Positions 53,227 through 64,000 of a stretch of DNA of 64,000 bases are shown one piece after another (position 1 is the stretch's first letter; the number at the start of each line of letters is the position of its first letter). The stretch is from Hippophae tibetana. Its lineage: Eukaryota; Streptophyta; Magnoliopsida; Rosales; Elaeagnaceae. The stretch is from positions 39,337,843 through 39,401,842 of the forward strand of contig CM072810.1 in NCBI GenBank assembly GCA_037013495.1. Direction: 5' to 3'. The notes beneath the pieces were generated by a model that was given only the letters and a program-made list of their open reading frames with translations, was not told where the DNA came from and searched no databases. The translations under genes were made by a program, and so were the position numbers.

Positions 53227-55588
53227 TCACACTGCAAGTAGAGCCATTTTCTTTTCATTATGATTAGAGTCATCTTTTCTAACAATTGGGCCAAAAACAT
53301 GTTCACTCTCACCACTATCCTTGATCTCTTGAGGGATAATTTCTTTCCCTCCTCGAAAGTCGATTGCTCTCAACTTCGGCAAAAGTGATGCAGTTCGAAT
53401 ACTTGCCAACCAGATTCATTTAAGAGTATGTTCGATGGGCATGTACATGGACTTAAGCAAGATAACTTTGGCATTAAAATGATAAGGTAGTATGGGAATG
53501 ATTTTCTCAATCTAATTTTCTTTGCAAATAGGTCCACTAAACTTCTTCAAGGAGTTGATAATGTTTGAAAAACATTGAAAGAGTTTGTCCAAAGTTTTTC
53601 CCCTTGCATGATATAGTGCTCAAAATTTCAATTCAACTTCATAATTCTAGATTGATATTAATATTGAAATGCTTATATGAGTGGTCTCAAAAATCATTCA
53701 TGTTTTTTTTTGAGGAAGTACAATTTTAAATTCATCATAATAATAATTTTAGATCCCTAATTACTTTTTTTAATATCCCAAAAAAAGGTTTCTTATTTTT
53801 AAGAAATTTAGGAAATCACACTGCAAGTAGAGCCATTTTCTCTTCATTATTATTAGAGTCATCTTTTCTAACAATTGGGCCAAAAACATGTTCACTCTCA
53901 CAACTATCCTTGATGTCTTGAGCGCCAATATCTTTCCCTCCTCGAAAGTAGATTGCTCTCAACTTGGGCAAAAGTGATGCAGTTCGAATACTTGCCCAAC
54001 AAATTCATTTAAGAGTATGTTCGGTGGGCATGTGCATGGACTTAAGCAAGGTAACTTTGGCATTAAAATGATAAGGTAGTATAGGAATGATTTTCTCAAT
54101 CTAATTTTCTTTGCAAATAGGTCCACTAAACTTCTTCAAGGAGTTGATAATGTTTGAAAAACTTTGAAAGAGTTTGTCCAAAGTTTTTCCCCTTGCATGA
54201 TATAGTGCTCAAAATTTCAATTCAACTTCATAATTCTAGATTGATTTTAATATTGAAATGCTTATATGATTGGTCTCAAAAATCATTCATGTTTTTTTTT
54301 GAGGAAGTACAATTTTAAATTCATCATAATAATAATTTTAGATCCCTAATTACCTTTTTTTAATATCCCAAAAAAAGGGTTTCTTATTTTTAAGAAATTT
54401 AGGAAATCACACTGCAAGTAGAGCCATTTTCTCTTCATTATTATTAGAGTCATATTTTCTAACAATTGGGCCAAAAACATGTTCACTTTCACCACTATCC
54501 TTGATCTCTTGACGGCTAATTTCTTTCCCTCCTCGAAAGTCGATTGCTCTCAACTTCGGCAAAAGTGATGCAGTTCGAATACTTGCCAACCAGATTCATT
54601 TAAGAGTATGTTCGGTGGGCATGTACATGGACTTAAGCAAGGTAACTTTGGCATTAAAATGATAAGGTAGTATGGGAATGATTTTCTCAATCTAATTTTC
54701 TTTGCAAATAGGTCCACTAAACTTCTTCAAGGAGTTGATAATGTTTGAAAAAAATTGAAAGACTTTGTCCAAAGTTTCTTCCCGTTGCATGATATAGTGC
54801 TCAAAATTTCAATTCAACTTTATAATTCTAGATTGATTTTAATATTGAAATGCTTATATGAGTGGTCTCAAAAATCATTCATGTTTTTTTTGAGGAAGTA
54901 CAATTTTAAATTCATCATAATAATAATTTTAGATCCCTAATTACCTTTTTTTAATATCCCAAAAAAAGGGTTTCTTATTTTTAAGAAATTTAGGAAATCA
55001 CACTGCAAGTAGAGCCATTTTCTCTTCATTATTATTAGAGTCATCTTTTCTAACAATTGGGCCAAAAACATGTTCACTCTCACAACTATCCTTGATGTCT
55101 TGAGCGCCAATATCTTTGCCTCCTCGAAAGTAGATTGCTCTCAACTTGGGCAAAAGTGATGCAGTTCGAATACTTGCCCAACAAATTCATTTAAGAGTAT
55201 CTTCGGTGGGCATGTGCATGAACTCAAGCAAGGTAACTTTGGCATTAAAATGATAAGGTAGTATAGGAATGATTTTCTCAATCTAATTTTCTTTGCAAAT
55301 AGGTCCACTAAACTTCTTCAAGGAGTTGATAATGTTTGAAAAACATTGAAAGAGTTTGTCCAAAGTTTTTCCCCTTGCATGATATAGTGCTCAAAATTTC
55401 AATTCAACTTCATAATTCTAGATTGATTTTAATATTGAAATGCTTATATGATTGGTCTCAAAAATCATTCATGTTTTTTTTTGAGGAAGTACAATTTTAA
55501 ATTCATCATAATAATAATTTTAGATCCCTAATTACCTTTTTTTAATATCCCAAAAAAAGGGTTTCTTATTTTTAAAAAATTTAGGAAA
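53227..55588. repeat. 2362-bp tetramer A-B-C-D
   Basis: A (53227), B (53816), C (54407), D (54998). D has the common attagagtcatc here, not the attagagcaatc of the two preceding tetramers. The order and signatures are otherwise unchanged. Confidence 0.9.
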
Positions 55589-57359
55589 TCACACTGCAAG
55601 TAGAGCCATTTTCTTTTCATTATGATTAGAGTCATCTTTTCTAACAATTGGGCCAAAAACATGTTCACTCTCACCACTATCCTTGATCTCTTGAGGGATA
55701 ATTTCTTTCCCTCCTCGAAAGTCGATTGCTCTCAACTTCGGCAAAAGTGATGCAGTTCGAATACTTGCCAACCAGATTCATTTAAGAGTATGTTCGATGG
55801 GCATGTACATGGACTTAAGCAAGATAACTTTGGCATTAAAATGATAAGGTAGTATGGGAATGATTTTCTCAATCTAATTTTCTTTGCAAATAGGTCCACT
55901 AAACTTCTTCAAGGAGTTGATAATGTTTGAAAAACATTGAAAGAGTTTGTCCAAAGTTTTTCCCCTTGCATGATATAGTGCTCAAAATTTCAATTCAACT
56001 TCATAATTCTAGATTGATTTTAATATTGAAATGCTTATATGATTGGTCTCAAAAATCATTCATGTTTTTTTTTGAGGAAGTACAATTTTAAATTCATCAT
56101 AATAATAATTTTAGATCCCTAATTACCTTTTTTTAATATCCCAAAAAAAGGGTTTCTTATTTTTAAAAAATTTAGGAAATCACACTGCAAGTAGAGCCAT
56201 TTTCTTTTCATTATGATTAGAGTCATCTTTTCTAACAATTGGGCCAAAAACATGTTCACTCTCACCACTATCCTTGATCTCTTGAGGGATAATTTCTTTC
56301 CCTCCTCGAAAGTCGATTGCTCTCAACTTCGGCAAAAGTGATGCAGTTCGAATACTTGCCAACCAGATTCATTTAAGAGTATGTTCGATGGGCATGTACA
56401 TGGACTTAAGCAAGATAACTTTGGCATTAAAATGATAAGGTAGTATGGGAATGATTTTCTCAATCTAATTTTCTTTGCAAATAGGTCCACTAAACTTCTT
56501 CAAGGAGTTGATAATGTTTGAAAAACATTGAAAGAGTTTGTCCAAAGTTTTTCCCCTTGCATGATATAGTGCTCAAAATTTCAATTCAACTTCATAATTC
56601 TAGATTGATATTAATATTGAAATGCTTATATGAGTGGTCTCAAAAATCATTCATGTTTTTTTTTGAGGAAGTACAATTTTAAATTCATCATAATAATAAT
56701 TTTAGATCCCTAATTACTTTTTTTAATATCCCAAAAAAAGGTTTCTTATTTTTAAGAAATTTAGGAAATCACACTGCAAGTAGAGCCATTTTCTCTTCAT
56801 TATTATTAGAGTCATCTTTTCTAACAATTGGGCCAAAAACATGTTCACTCTCACAACTATCCTTGATGTCTTGAGCGCCAATATCTTTCCCTCCTCGAAA
56901 GTAGATTGCTCTCAACTTGGGCAAAAGTGATGCAGTTCGAATACTTGCCCAACAAATTCATTTAAGAGTATGTTCGGTGGGCATGTGCATGGACTTAAGC
57001 AAGGTAACTTTGGCATTAAAATGATAAGGTAGTATAGGAATGATTTTCTCAATCTAATTTTCTTTGCAAATAGGTCCACTAAACTTCTTCAAGGAGTTGA
57101 TAATGTTTGAAAAACTTTGAAAGAGTTTGTCCAAAGTTTTTCCCCTTGCATGATATAGTGCTCAAAATTTCAATTCAACTTCATAATTCTAGATTGATTT
57201 TAATATTGAAATGCTTATATGATTGGTCTCAAAAATCATTCATGTTTTTTTTTGAGGAAGTACAATTTTAAATTCATCATAATAATAATTTTAGATCCCT
57301 AATTACCTTTTTTTAATATCCCAAAAAAAGGGTTTCTTATTTTTAAAAAATTTAGGAAA
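55589..57359. repeat. A1-A-B trimer
   Basis: A1 (55589), A (56180), B (56769). This repeats the start of the 47912 pentamer, but after B the expected C and D are missing and another A1 follows at 57360. The block from 53227 parallels the one from 45550 at an offset of 7677 bp (13 monomers), which suggests a superimposed larger period. Confidence 0.85.
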
Positions 57360-60300
57360 TCACACTGCAAGTAGAGCCATTTTCTTTTCATTATGATTAG
57401 AGTCATCTTTTCTAACAATTGGGCCAAAAACATGTTCACTCTCACCACTATCCTTGATCTCTTGAGGGATAATTTCTTTCCCTCCTCGAAAGTCGATTGC
57501 TCTCAACTTCGGCAAAAGTGATGCAGTTCGAATACTTGCCAACCAGATTCATTTAAGAGTATGTTCGATGGGCATGTACATGGACTTAAGCAAGATAACT
57601 TTGGCATTAAAATGATAAGGTAGTATGGGAATGATTTTCTCAATCTAATTTTCTTTGCAAATAGGTCCACTAAACTTCTTCAAGGAGTTGATAATGTTTG
57701 AAAAACATTGAAAGAGTTTGTCCAAAGTTTTTCCCCTTGCATGATATAGTGCTCAAAATTTCAATTCAACTTCATAATTCTAGATTGATTTTAATATTGA
57801 AATGCTTATATGATTGGTCTCAAAAATCATTCATGTTTTTTTTTGAGGAAGTACAATTTTAAATTCATCATAATAATAATTTTAGATCCCTAATTACCTT
57901 TTTTTAATATCCCAAAAAAAGGGTTTCTTATTTTTAAAAAATTTAGGAAATCACACTGCAAGTAGAGCCATTTTCTTTTCATTATGATTAGAGTCATCTT
58001 TTCTAACAATTGGGCCAAAAACATGTTCACTCTCACCACTATCCTTGATCTCTTGAGGGATAATTTCTTTCCCTCCTCGAAAGTCGATTGCTCTCAACTT
58101 CGGCAAAAGTGATGCAGTTCGAATACTTGCCAACCAGATTCATTTAAGAGTATGTTCGATGGGCATGTACATGGACTTAAGCAAGGTAACTTTGGCATTA
58201 AAATGATAAGGTAGTATGGGAATGATTTTCTCAATCTAATTTTCTTTGCAAATAGGTCCACTAAACTTCTTCAAGGAGTTGATAATGTTTGAAAAAAATT
58301 GAAAGACTTTGTCCAAAGTTTCTTCCCTTTGCATGATATAGTGCTCAAAATTTCAATTCAACTTCATAATTCTAGATTGATTTTAATATTGAAATGCTTA
58401 TATGAGTGGTCTAAAAAATAATTCATGTTTTTTTTTAAGTAAAATTTTAAATTCATCATAATAATAATTTTAGATCCCTAATTACCTTTTTTTAATATCC
58501 CAAAAAAAGGGTTTCTTATTTTTAAGAAATTTAGGAAATCACACTGCAAGTAGAGCCATTTTCTCTTCATTATTATTAGAGTCATCTTTTCTAACAATTG
58601 GGCCAAAAACATGTTCACTCTCACAACTATCCTTGATGTCTTGAGCGCCAATATCTTTCCCTCCTCGAAAGTAGATTGCTCTCAACTTGGGCAAAAGTGA
58701 TGCAGTTCGAATACTTGCCCAACAAATTCATTTAAGAGTATGTTCGGTGGGCATGTGCATGGACTTAAGCAAGGTAACTTTGGCATTAAAATGATAAGGT
58801 AGTATAGGAATGATTTTCTCAATCTAATTTTCTTTGCAAATAGGTCCACTAAACTTCTTCAAGGAGTTGATAATGTTTGAAAAACTTTGAAAGAGTTTGT
58901 CCAAAGTTTTTCCCCTTGCATGATATAGTGCTCAAAATTTCAATTCAACTTCATAATTCTAGATTGATTTTAATATTGAAATGCTTATATGATTGGTCTC
59001 AAAAATCATTCATGTTTTTTTTTGAGGAAGTACAATTTTAAATTCATCATAATAATAATTTTAGATCCCTAATTACCTTTTTTTAATATCCCAAAAAAAG
59101 GGTTTCTTATTTTTAAGAAATTTAGGAAATCACACTGCAAGTAGAGCCATTTTCTCTTCATTATTATTAGAGTCATCTTTTCTAACAATTGGGCCAAAAA
59201 CATGTTCACTCTCACAACTATCCTTGATGTCTTGAGCGCCAATATCTTTGCCTCCTCGAAAGTAGATTGCTCTCAACTTGGGCAAAAGTGATGCAGTTCG
59301 AATACTTGCCCAACAAATTAATTTAAGAGTATCTTCGGTGGGCATGTGCATGAACTCAAGCAAGGTAACTTTGGCATTAAAATGATAAGGTAGTATAGGA
59401 ATGATTTTCTCAATCTAATTTTCTTTGCAAATAGGTCCACTAAACTTCTTCAAGGAGTTGATAATGTTTGAAAAACATTGAAAGAGTTTGTCCAAAGTTT
59501 TTCCCCTTGCATGATATAGTGCTCAAAATTTCAATTCAACTTCATAATTCTAGATTGATTTTAATATTGAAATGCTTATATGATTGGTCTCAAAAATCAT
59601 TCATGTTTTTTTTGAGGAAGTACAATTTTAAATTCATCATAATAATAATTTTAGATCCCTAATTACCTTTTTTTAATATCCCAAAAAAAGGGTTTCTTAT
59701 TTTTAAAAAATTTAGGAAATCACACTGCAAGTAGAGCCATTTTCTTTTCATTATGATTAGAGTCATCTTTTCTAACAATTGGGCCAAAAACATGTTCACT
59801 CTCACCACTATCCTTGATCTCTTGAGGGATAATTTCTTTCCCTCCTCGAAAGTCGATTGCTCTCAACTTCGGCAAAAGTGATGCAGTTCGAATACTTGCC
59901 AACCAGATTCATTTAAGAGTATGTTCGATGGGCATGTACATGGACTTAAGCAAGGTAACTTTGGCATTAAAATGATAAGGTAGTATGGGAATGATTTTCT
60001 CAATCTAATTTTCTTTGCAAATAGGTCCACTAAACTTCTTCAAGGAGTTGATAATGTTTGAAAAAAATTGAAAGACTTTGTCCAAAGTTTCTTCCCTTTG
60101 CATGATATAGTGCTCAAAATTTCAATTCAACTTTATAATTCTAGATTGATTTTAATATTGAAATGCTTATATGAGTGGTCTCAAAAATCATTCATGTTTT
60201 TTTTGAGGAAGTACAATTTTAAATTCATCATAATAATAATTTTAGATCCCTAATTACCTTTTTTTAATATCCCAAAAAAAGGGTTTCTTATTTTTAAGAA

Positions 60301-61492
60301 ATTTAGGAAATCACACTGCAAGTAGAGCCATTTTCTCTTCATTATTATTAGAGTCATCTTTTCTAACAATTGGGCGAAAAACATGTTCACTCTCACAACT
60401 ATCCTTGATGTCTTGAGCGCCAATATCTTTCCCTCCTCGAAAGTAGATTGCTCTCAACTTGGGCAAAAGTGATGCAGTTCGAATACTTGCCCAACAAATT
60501 CATTTAAGAGTATGTTCGGTGGGCATGTGCATGGACTTAAGCAAGGTAACTTTGGCATTAAAATGATAAGGTAGTATAGGAATGATTTTCTCAATCTAAT
60601 TTTCTTTGCAAATAGGTCCACTAAACTTCTTCAAGGAGTTGATAATGTTTGAAAAACATTGAAAGAGTTTGTCCAAAGTTTTTCCCCTTGCATGATATAG
60701 TGCTCAAAATTTCAATTCAACTTCATAATTCTAGATTGATTTTAATATTGAAATGCTTATATGATTGGTCTCAAAAATTATTCATGTTTTTTTTTAGGAA
60801 GTACAATTTTAAATTCATCATAATAATAATTTTAGATCCCTAATTACATTTTTTTAATATCCCAAAAAAAGGGTTTCTTATTTTTAAAAAATTTAGGAAA
60901 TCACACTACAAGTAGAGCCATTTTCTCTTCATTATGATTAGAGTCATCTTTTCTAACAATTGGGCCAAAAACATGTTCACTCTCACCACTATCCTTGATC
61001 TCTTGAGGGCTAATTTCTTTCCCTCCTCGAAAGTCGATTGCTCTCAACTTCGGCAAAAGTGATGCAGTTCGAATACTTGCCAACCAGATTCATTTAAGAG
61101 TATGTTCGGTGGGCATGTACATGGACTTAAGCAAGGTAACTTTGGCATTAAAATGATAAGGTAGTATGGGAATGATTTTCTCAATCTAATTTTCTTTGCA
61201 AATAGGTCCACTAAATTTCTTCAAGGAGTTGATAATGTTTGAAAAAAATTGAAAGACTTTGTCCAAAGTTTCTTCCCTTTGCATGATATAGTGCTCAAAA
61301 TTTCAATTCAACTTCATAATTCTAGATTGATTTTAATATTGAAATGCTTATATGAGTGGTCTCAAAAATCATTCATGTTTTTGTTTGAGGAAGTACAATT
61401 TTAAATTCATCATAATAATAATTTTAGATCCATAATTACCTTTTTTTAATATCCCAAAAAAAGGATTTCTTATTTTTAAGAAATTTAGGAAA
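57360..61492. repeat. Rearranged A/B/C/D monomers at the right end of the ABCD block
   Basis: 57360 is A1. 57951 has an A head with a C-like tail (gaaaaaaattg, cttccctttgc) and a shortened spacer lacking the usual gagga (588 bp). 58539 is B and 59130 is D, with C skipped between them. 59720 is again A head plus C-like tail. 60311 is B/X-like with ttgggcgaaaaac. 60901 is a first-member dimer-like monomer (gatctcttgagggctaat) with cactacaag. The regular period is lost here. Confidence 0.82.
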
Positions 61493-63858
61493 TCACACTG
61501 CAAGTAGAGCCATTTTCTCTTCATTATGATTAGAGTCATCTTTTCAAACAATTGGGCCAAAAACATGTTCACTCTCACCACTATCCTTGATGTCTTGAGC
61601 GCTAATATCTTTCCCTCCTCGAAAGTAGATTGCTCTCAACTTGGGTAAAAGTGATGCAGTTCGAATACTTACCCAAAAGATTCATTTAAGAGTATGTTCG
61701 GTGGGCTTGTACATGGACTTAAGCAAGGTAACTTTGGCATTAAAATGATAAGGTCGTATAGGAATGATTTTCTCAATCTAATTTTCTTTGCTAATTGGTC
61801 CACCCAACTTCTTCAAGGAGTTGATAATGATTGAAAAACATTCAAAGACTTTGTCCAAAGTTTTTTTCCCTTGCATGATAAAGAGCTCAAAATTTCAATT
61901 CAACTTCATAATTGTAGATTTATTTTAATATTCAAAATGCTTATATGAATGGTCTCAAAAATCATTCATGTTTTTTTTTGAGGAAGTACAATTTTAAATT
62001 CATCATAATAATAATTTTAGATCAATAATTTCCTTTTTTTAATATCCCAAAAAAAGGGTTTCTTATTTTTAAGAAATTTAGGAAATCACACTGCAAGTAG
62101 AGCCATTTTCTCTTCATTATTATTAGAGTCATCTTTTCTAACAATTGGGCCAAAAACATGTTCACTCTCACCACTATCCTTGATGTCTTGAGCGCCAATA
62201 TCTTTCCCTCCTCGAAAGTAGATTGCTCTCAACTTGGGCAAAAGTGATGCAGTTCGAATACTTACCCAAAAGATTCATTTAAGAGTATGTTCGGTGGGCT
62301 TGTACATGGACTTAAGGAAGGTAACTTTGGCATTAAAATGATAAGGTCGTATAGGAATGATTTTCTCAATCTAATTTTTTTTGCTAATAGGTCCACCCAA
62401 CTTCTTCAAGGAGTTGATAATGATTGAAAAACATTCAAAGACTTTGACCAAAGTTTTTTCCCCTTGTATGATATAGAGCTCAAAATTTCAATTCAACTTC
62501 ATAATTGTAGATTTATTTTAATATTCAAAATGCTTATATGAGTGGTCTCAAAAATCATTCATGTTTTGTTTGAGGAAGTACAATTTTAAATTCATCATAA
62601 TAATAATTTTAGATCCCTAATTACCTTTTTTTAATATCCCAAAAAAAGGGTTTCTTATTTTTAAGAAATTTAGGAAATCACACTGCAAGTAGAGCCATTT
62701 TCTCTTCATTATTATTAGAGTCATCTTTTCTAACAATTGGGCCAAAAACATGTTCACTCTCACAACTATCCTTGATGTCTTGAGCGCCAATATCTTTCCC
62801 TCCTCGAAAGTAGATTGCTCTCAACTTGGGCAAAAGTGATGCAGTTCGAATACTTGCCCAAAAAATTCATTTAAGAGTATGTTCGGTGGGCATGTGCATG
62901 GACTTAAGCAAGGTAACTTTGGCATTAAAATGATAAGGTAGTATAGGAATGATTTTCTCAATCTAATTTTCTTTGCAAATAGGTCCACTAAACTTCTTCA
63001 AGGAGTTGATAATGTTTGAAAAACATTGAAAGAGTTTGTCCAAAGTTTTCCCCCTTGCATGATATAGTGCTCAAAATTTCAATTCAACTTCATAATTCTA
63101 TATTGATTTTAATATTGAAATGCTTATATGATTGGTCTCAAAAATCATTCATGTTTTTTTTGAGGAAGTACAATTTTAAATTCATCATAATAATAATTTT
63201 AGATCCCTAATTACCTTTTTTTAATATCCCAAAAAAGGGTTTTTATTTTTAAGAAATTTAGGAAATCACACTACAAGTAGAGCCTTTTTCTCTTCATTAT
63301 GATTAGAGTCATCTTTTCAAACAATTGGGCCAAAAAGATGTTCCCTCTCACCACTATCCTTGATGTCTTGAGCGCCAATATCTTTCCCTCCTCGAAAGTA
63401 GATTGCTCTCAACTTGGGCAAAAGTGATGCAGTTCGAATACTTACCCAAAAGATTCATTTAAGAGTATGTTCGGTGGGCTTGTACATGGACTTAAGCAAG
63501 GTAACTTTGGCATTAAAATGATAAGGTCGTATAGGAATGATTTTCTCAATCTAATTTTCTTTGCTAATAGGTCCACCCAACTTCTTCAAGGAGTTGATAA
63601 TGATTGAAAAACATTTAAAGACTTTGTCCAAAGTTTTTTCCCCTTGCATGATATAGAGCTCAAAATTTCAATTCAACTTCATAATTGTAGATTTATTTTA
63701 ATATTCAAAATGCTTATATGAGTGGTCTCAAAAATCATTCATGTTTTTTTTTGAGGAAGTACAATTTTAAATTCATCATAATAATAATTTTAGATCCCTA
63801 ATTACCTTTTTTTAATATCCCAAAAAAAGGGTTTCTTATTTTTAAGAAATTTAGGAAA
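61493..63858. repeat. Right flank: monomers related to those at 36092-37869
   Basis: 61493, 62086 and 63266 carry acttacccaaaag, aaggtcgtatagg and gctaataggtccaccca (gctaattgg in 61493), otherwise seen together only at 36685. The 61493 tail has cataattgtagattt, tatatgaatgg and gatcaataatttcc, as in the 36092 tail. 62678 is X/B-like, as is 37279, which follows 36685. The order of types is therefore the same on both sides of the ABCD block. Confidence 0.85.
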
Positions 63859-64000
63859 TCACACTCCAAGTAGAGCCATTTTCTCTTCATTATTATTAGA
63901 GTCATCTTTTCTAACAATTGGGCCAAAATCATGTTCACTCTCACAACTATCCTTGATGTCTTGAGCGCCAATATCTTTCCCTCCTCGAAAGTAGATTGCT
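63859..64000. repeat. Partial monomer at right edge
   Basis: The first 142 bp of another monomer (tcacactccaag, cattattattagag, ctcacaactatcc, gatgtcttgagcgcc), X/B-like. It is cut by the window end, so the array continues to the right. Confidence 0.95.

Larger units (their letters stand above)
1..64000. repeat. Satellite DNA array, ~591-bp monomers, head-to-tail
   Basis: The window is filled by one tandem repeat. I set the monomer phase at the T of tcacactgcaag (tcacattgcaag in some copies). Monomer starts: 21, 613, 1204, 1796, 2386, 2977, 3569, 4160, 4752, 5341, 5932, 6524, 7116, 7706, 8297, 8889, 9481, 10072, 10663, 11254, 11846, 12436, 13027, 13619, 14210, 14801, 15393, 15984, 16577, 17168, 17761, 18352, 18944, 19537, 20129, 20720, 21311, 21903, 22495, 23087, 23680, 24273, 24864, 25455, 26046, 26637, 27228, 27819, 28410, 29001, 29592, 30183, 30774, 31365, 31956, 32547, 33138, 33729, 34320, 34911, 35502, 36092, 36685, 37279, 37870, 38461, 39053, 39644, 40235, 40824, 41415, 42006, 42597, 43188, 43777, 44368, 44959, 45550, 46139, 46730, 47321, 47912, 48503, 49092, 49683, 50274, 50865, 51454, 52045, 52636, 53227, 53816, 54407, 54998, 55589, 56180, 56769, 57360, 57951, 58539, 59130, 59720, 60311, 60901, 61493, 62086, 62678, 63266, 63859. 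Length differences come mostly from 1-3 bp changes in T and A runs. No unrelated insertion interrupts the array. Nearly every copy keeps CTTAAG (in gacttaagcaagg), and most keep TCTAGA (in attctagatt). The 60-84 codon open frames that recur on both strands are by-products of the repeat and are not annotated as genes. Confidence 0.98.

Noticed and set aside
543-63210. Dozens of recurring 60-84 codon open frames on both strands (for example 2144-2329 +, 2944-3129 +, 32690-32944 -, 47321-47554 -)
   Set aside because: They recur at the monomer period, overlap each other on opposite strands, begin and end at repeat-specific bases and lack any gene signal. The minus-strand ones are pieces of the gag relic or its shifted frames; the plus-strand ones are antisense shadows.
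21-63858. RNA polymerase III B-box-like motif (agttcgaatac) in most monomers, suggesting a tRNA- or SINE-derived repeat
   Set aside because: Two of eleven positions differ from the usual B box, no A box lies at a suitable distance, no cloverleaf can be drawn, and alpha monomers have ttggaatac in its place. The gag origin explains the region better.
21-63858. CENP-B box-like motif
   Set aside because: The only TTCG contexts (gttcgaatacttgccc and gttcggtgggcatg) do not fit the nTTCGnnnnAnnCGGGn pattern on either strand.
21-63858. Internal ~197-bp subrepeats (591 divided by three)
   Set aside because: The three thirds of a monomer show no visible similarity to each other; the basic unit is 591 bp.
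1-64000. CRISPR-like array
   Set aside because: The repeats are contiguous 591-bp monomers with no short repeat/unique spacer alternation.
1-64000. Intact LTR retrotransposon or LTR-derived satellite
   Set aside because: I found no LTR pair, primer-binding site, polypurine tract next to an LTR, or protease, integrase, reverse transcriptase or RNase H motifs. Only the gag-like part is present.

Overview
The whole 64 kb is one uninterrupted head-to-tail satellite DNA array. The monomer is about 591 bp. I count 108 complete monomers between 21 and 63858 (63838 bp, mean 591.1 bp, range 588-594 bp), plus a 20-bp partial monomer at the left edge and a 142-bp partial monomer at the right edge. The array therefore continues beyond both ends. 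All copies have the same orientation. I see no intact protein gene, RNA gene, CRISPR array, insertion sequence or complete transposon. The sequence is AT-rich and indicates a eukaryotic genome, most likely a land plant (inference).

The most interesting result concerns the origin of the monomer. Read on the minus strand, about three quarters of each monomer (exemplar 9451-9906, about 152 codons) resembles the Gag region of a plant Ty1/copia LTR retrotransposon (UBN2-type gag). In order it shows an SRI-x-KL / FELY-x-M-x-GE-x-L stretch, an FS-N-IINSL block, an IEKII-x-LP block followed by AKVT, an acidic Ser/Glu/Asp linker, and finally MALL...FPKFL(R/K)-K-K. The same in-frame stop codons recur in almost every monomer, so the gag fragment was already dead when it was amplified. 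The remaining ~135 bp is an AT-rich spacer with homopolymer runs.

Layout by region. (1) 21-8296: a five-monomer higher-order repeat (HOR, 2956 bp), present twice almost identically and then once with one monomer type missing. (2) 8297-24272: a mosaic of the same monomer types with visible chimeric monomers, a 1184-bp dimer repeated twice, and a second five-monomer unit (2959 bp). (3) 24273-36091: ten consecutive copies of a 1182-bp dimer. (4) 36092-39643: transition monomers. (5) 39644-45549: a 2953-bp pentamer (X-A-B-C-D) present twice with no difference noticed by eye. (6) 45550-57359: a 2362-bp tetramer A-B-C-D, interrupted by chimeric 'A1' monomers. (7) 57360-61492: rearranged A/B/C/D pieces. 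(8) 61493-64000: monomers that resemble the transition monomers of region 4, so the ABCD block lies between two related flanks.

There are no genes working together here. The biology is in the array: its probable birth from a retrotransposon gag fragment, and its growth by unequal exchange, which left nested higher-order repeats and recombinant monomers. All comparisons were made by eye. Statements of near-identity need a computed alignment.
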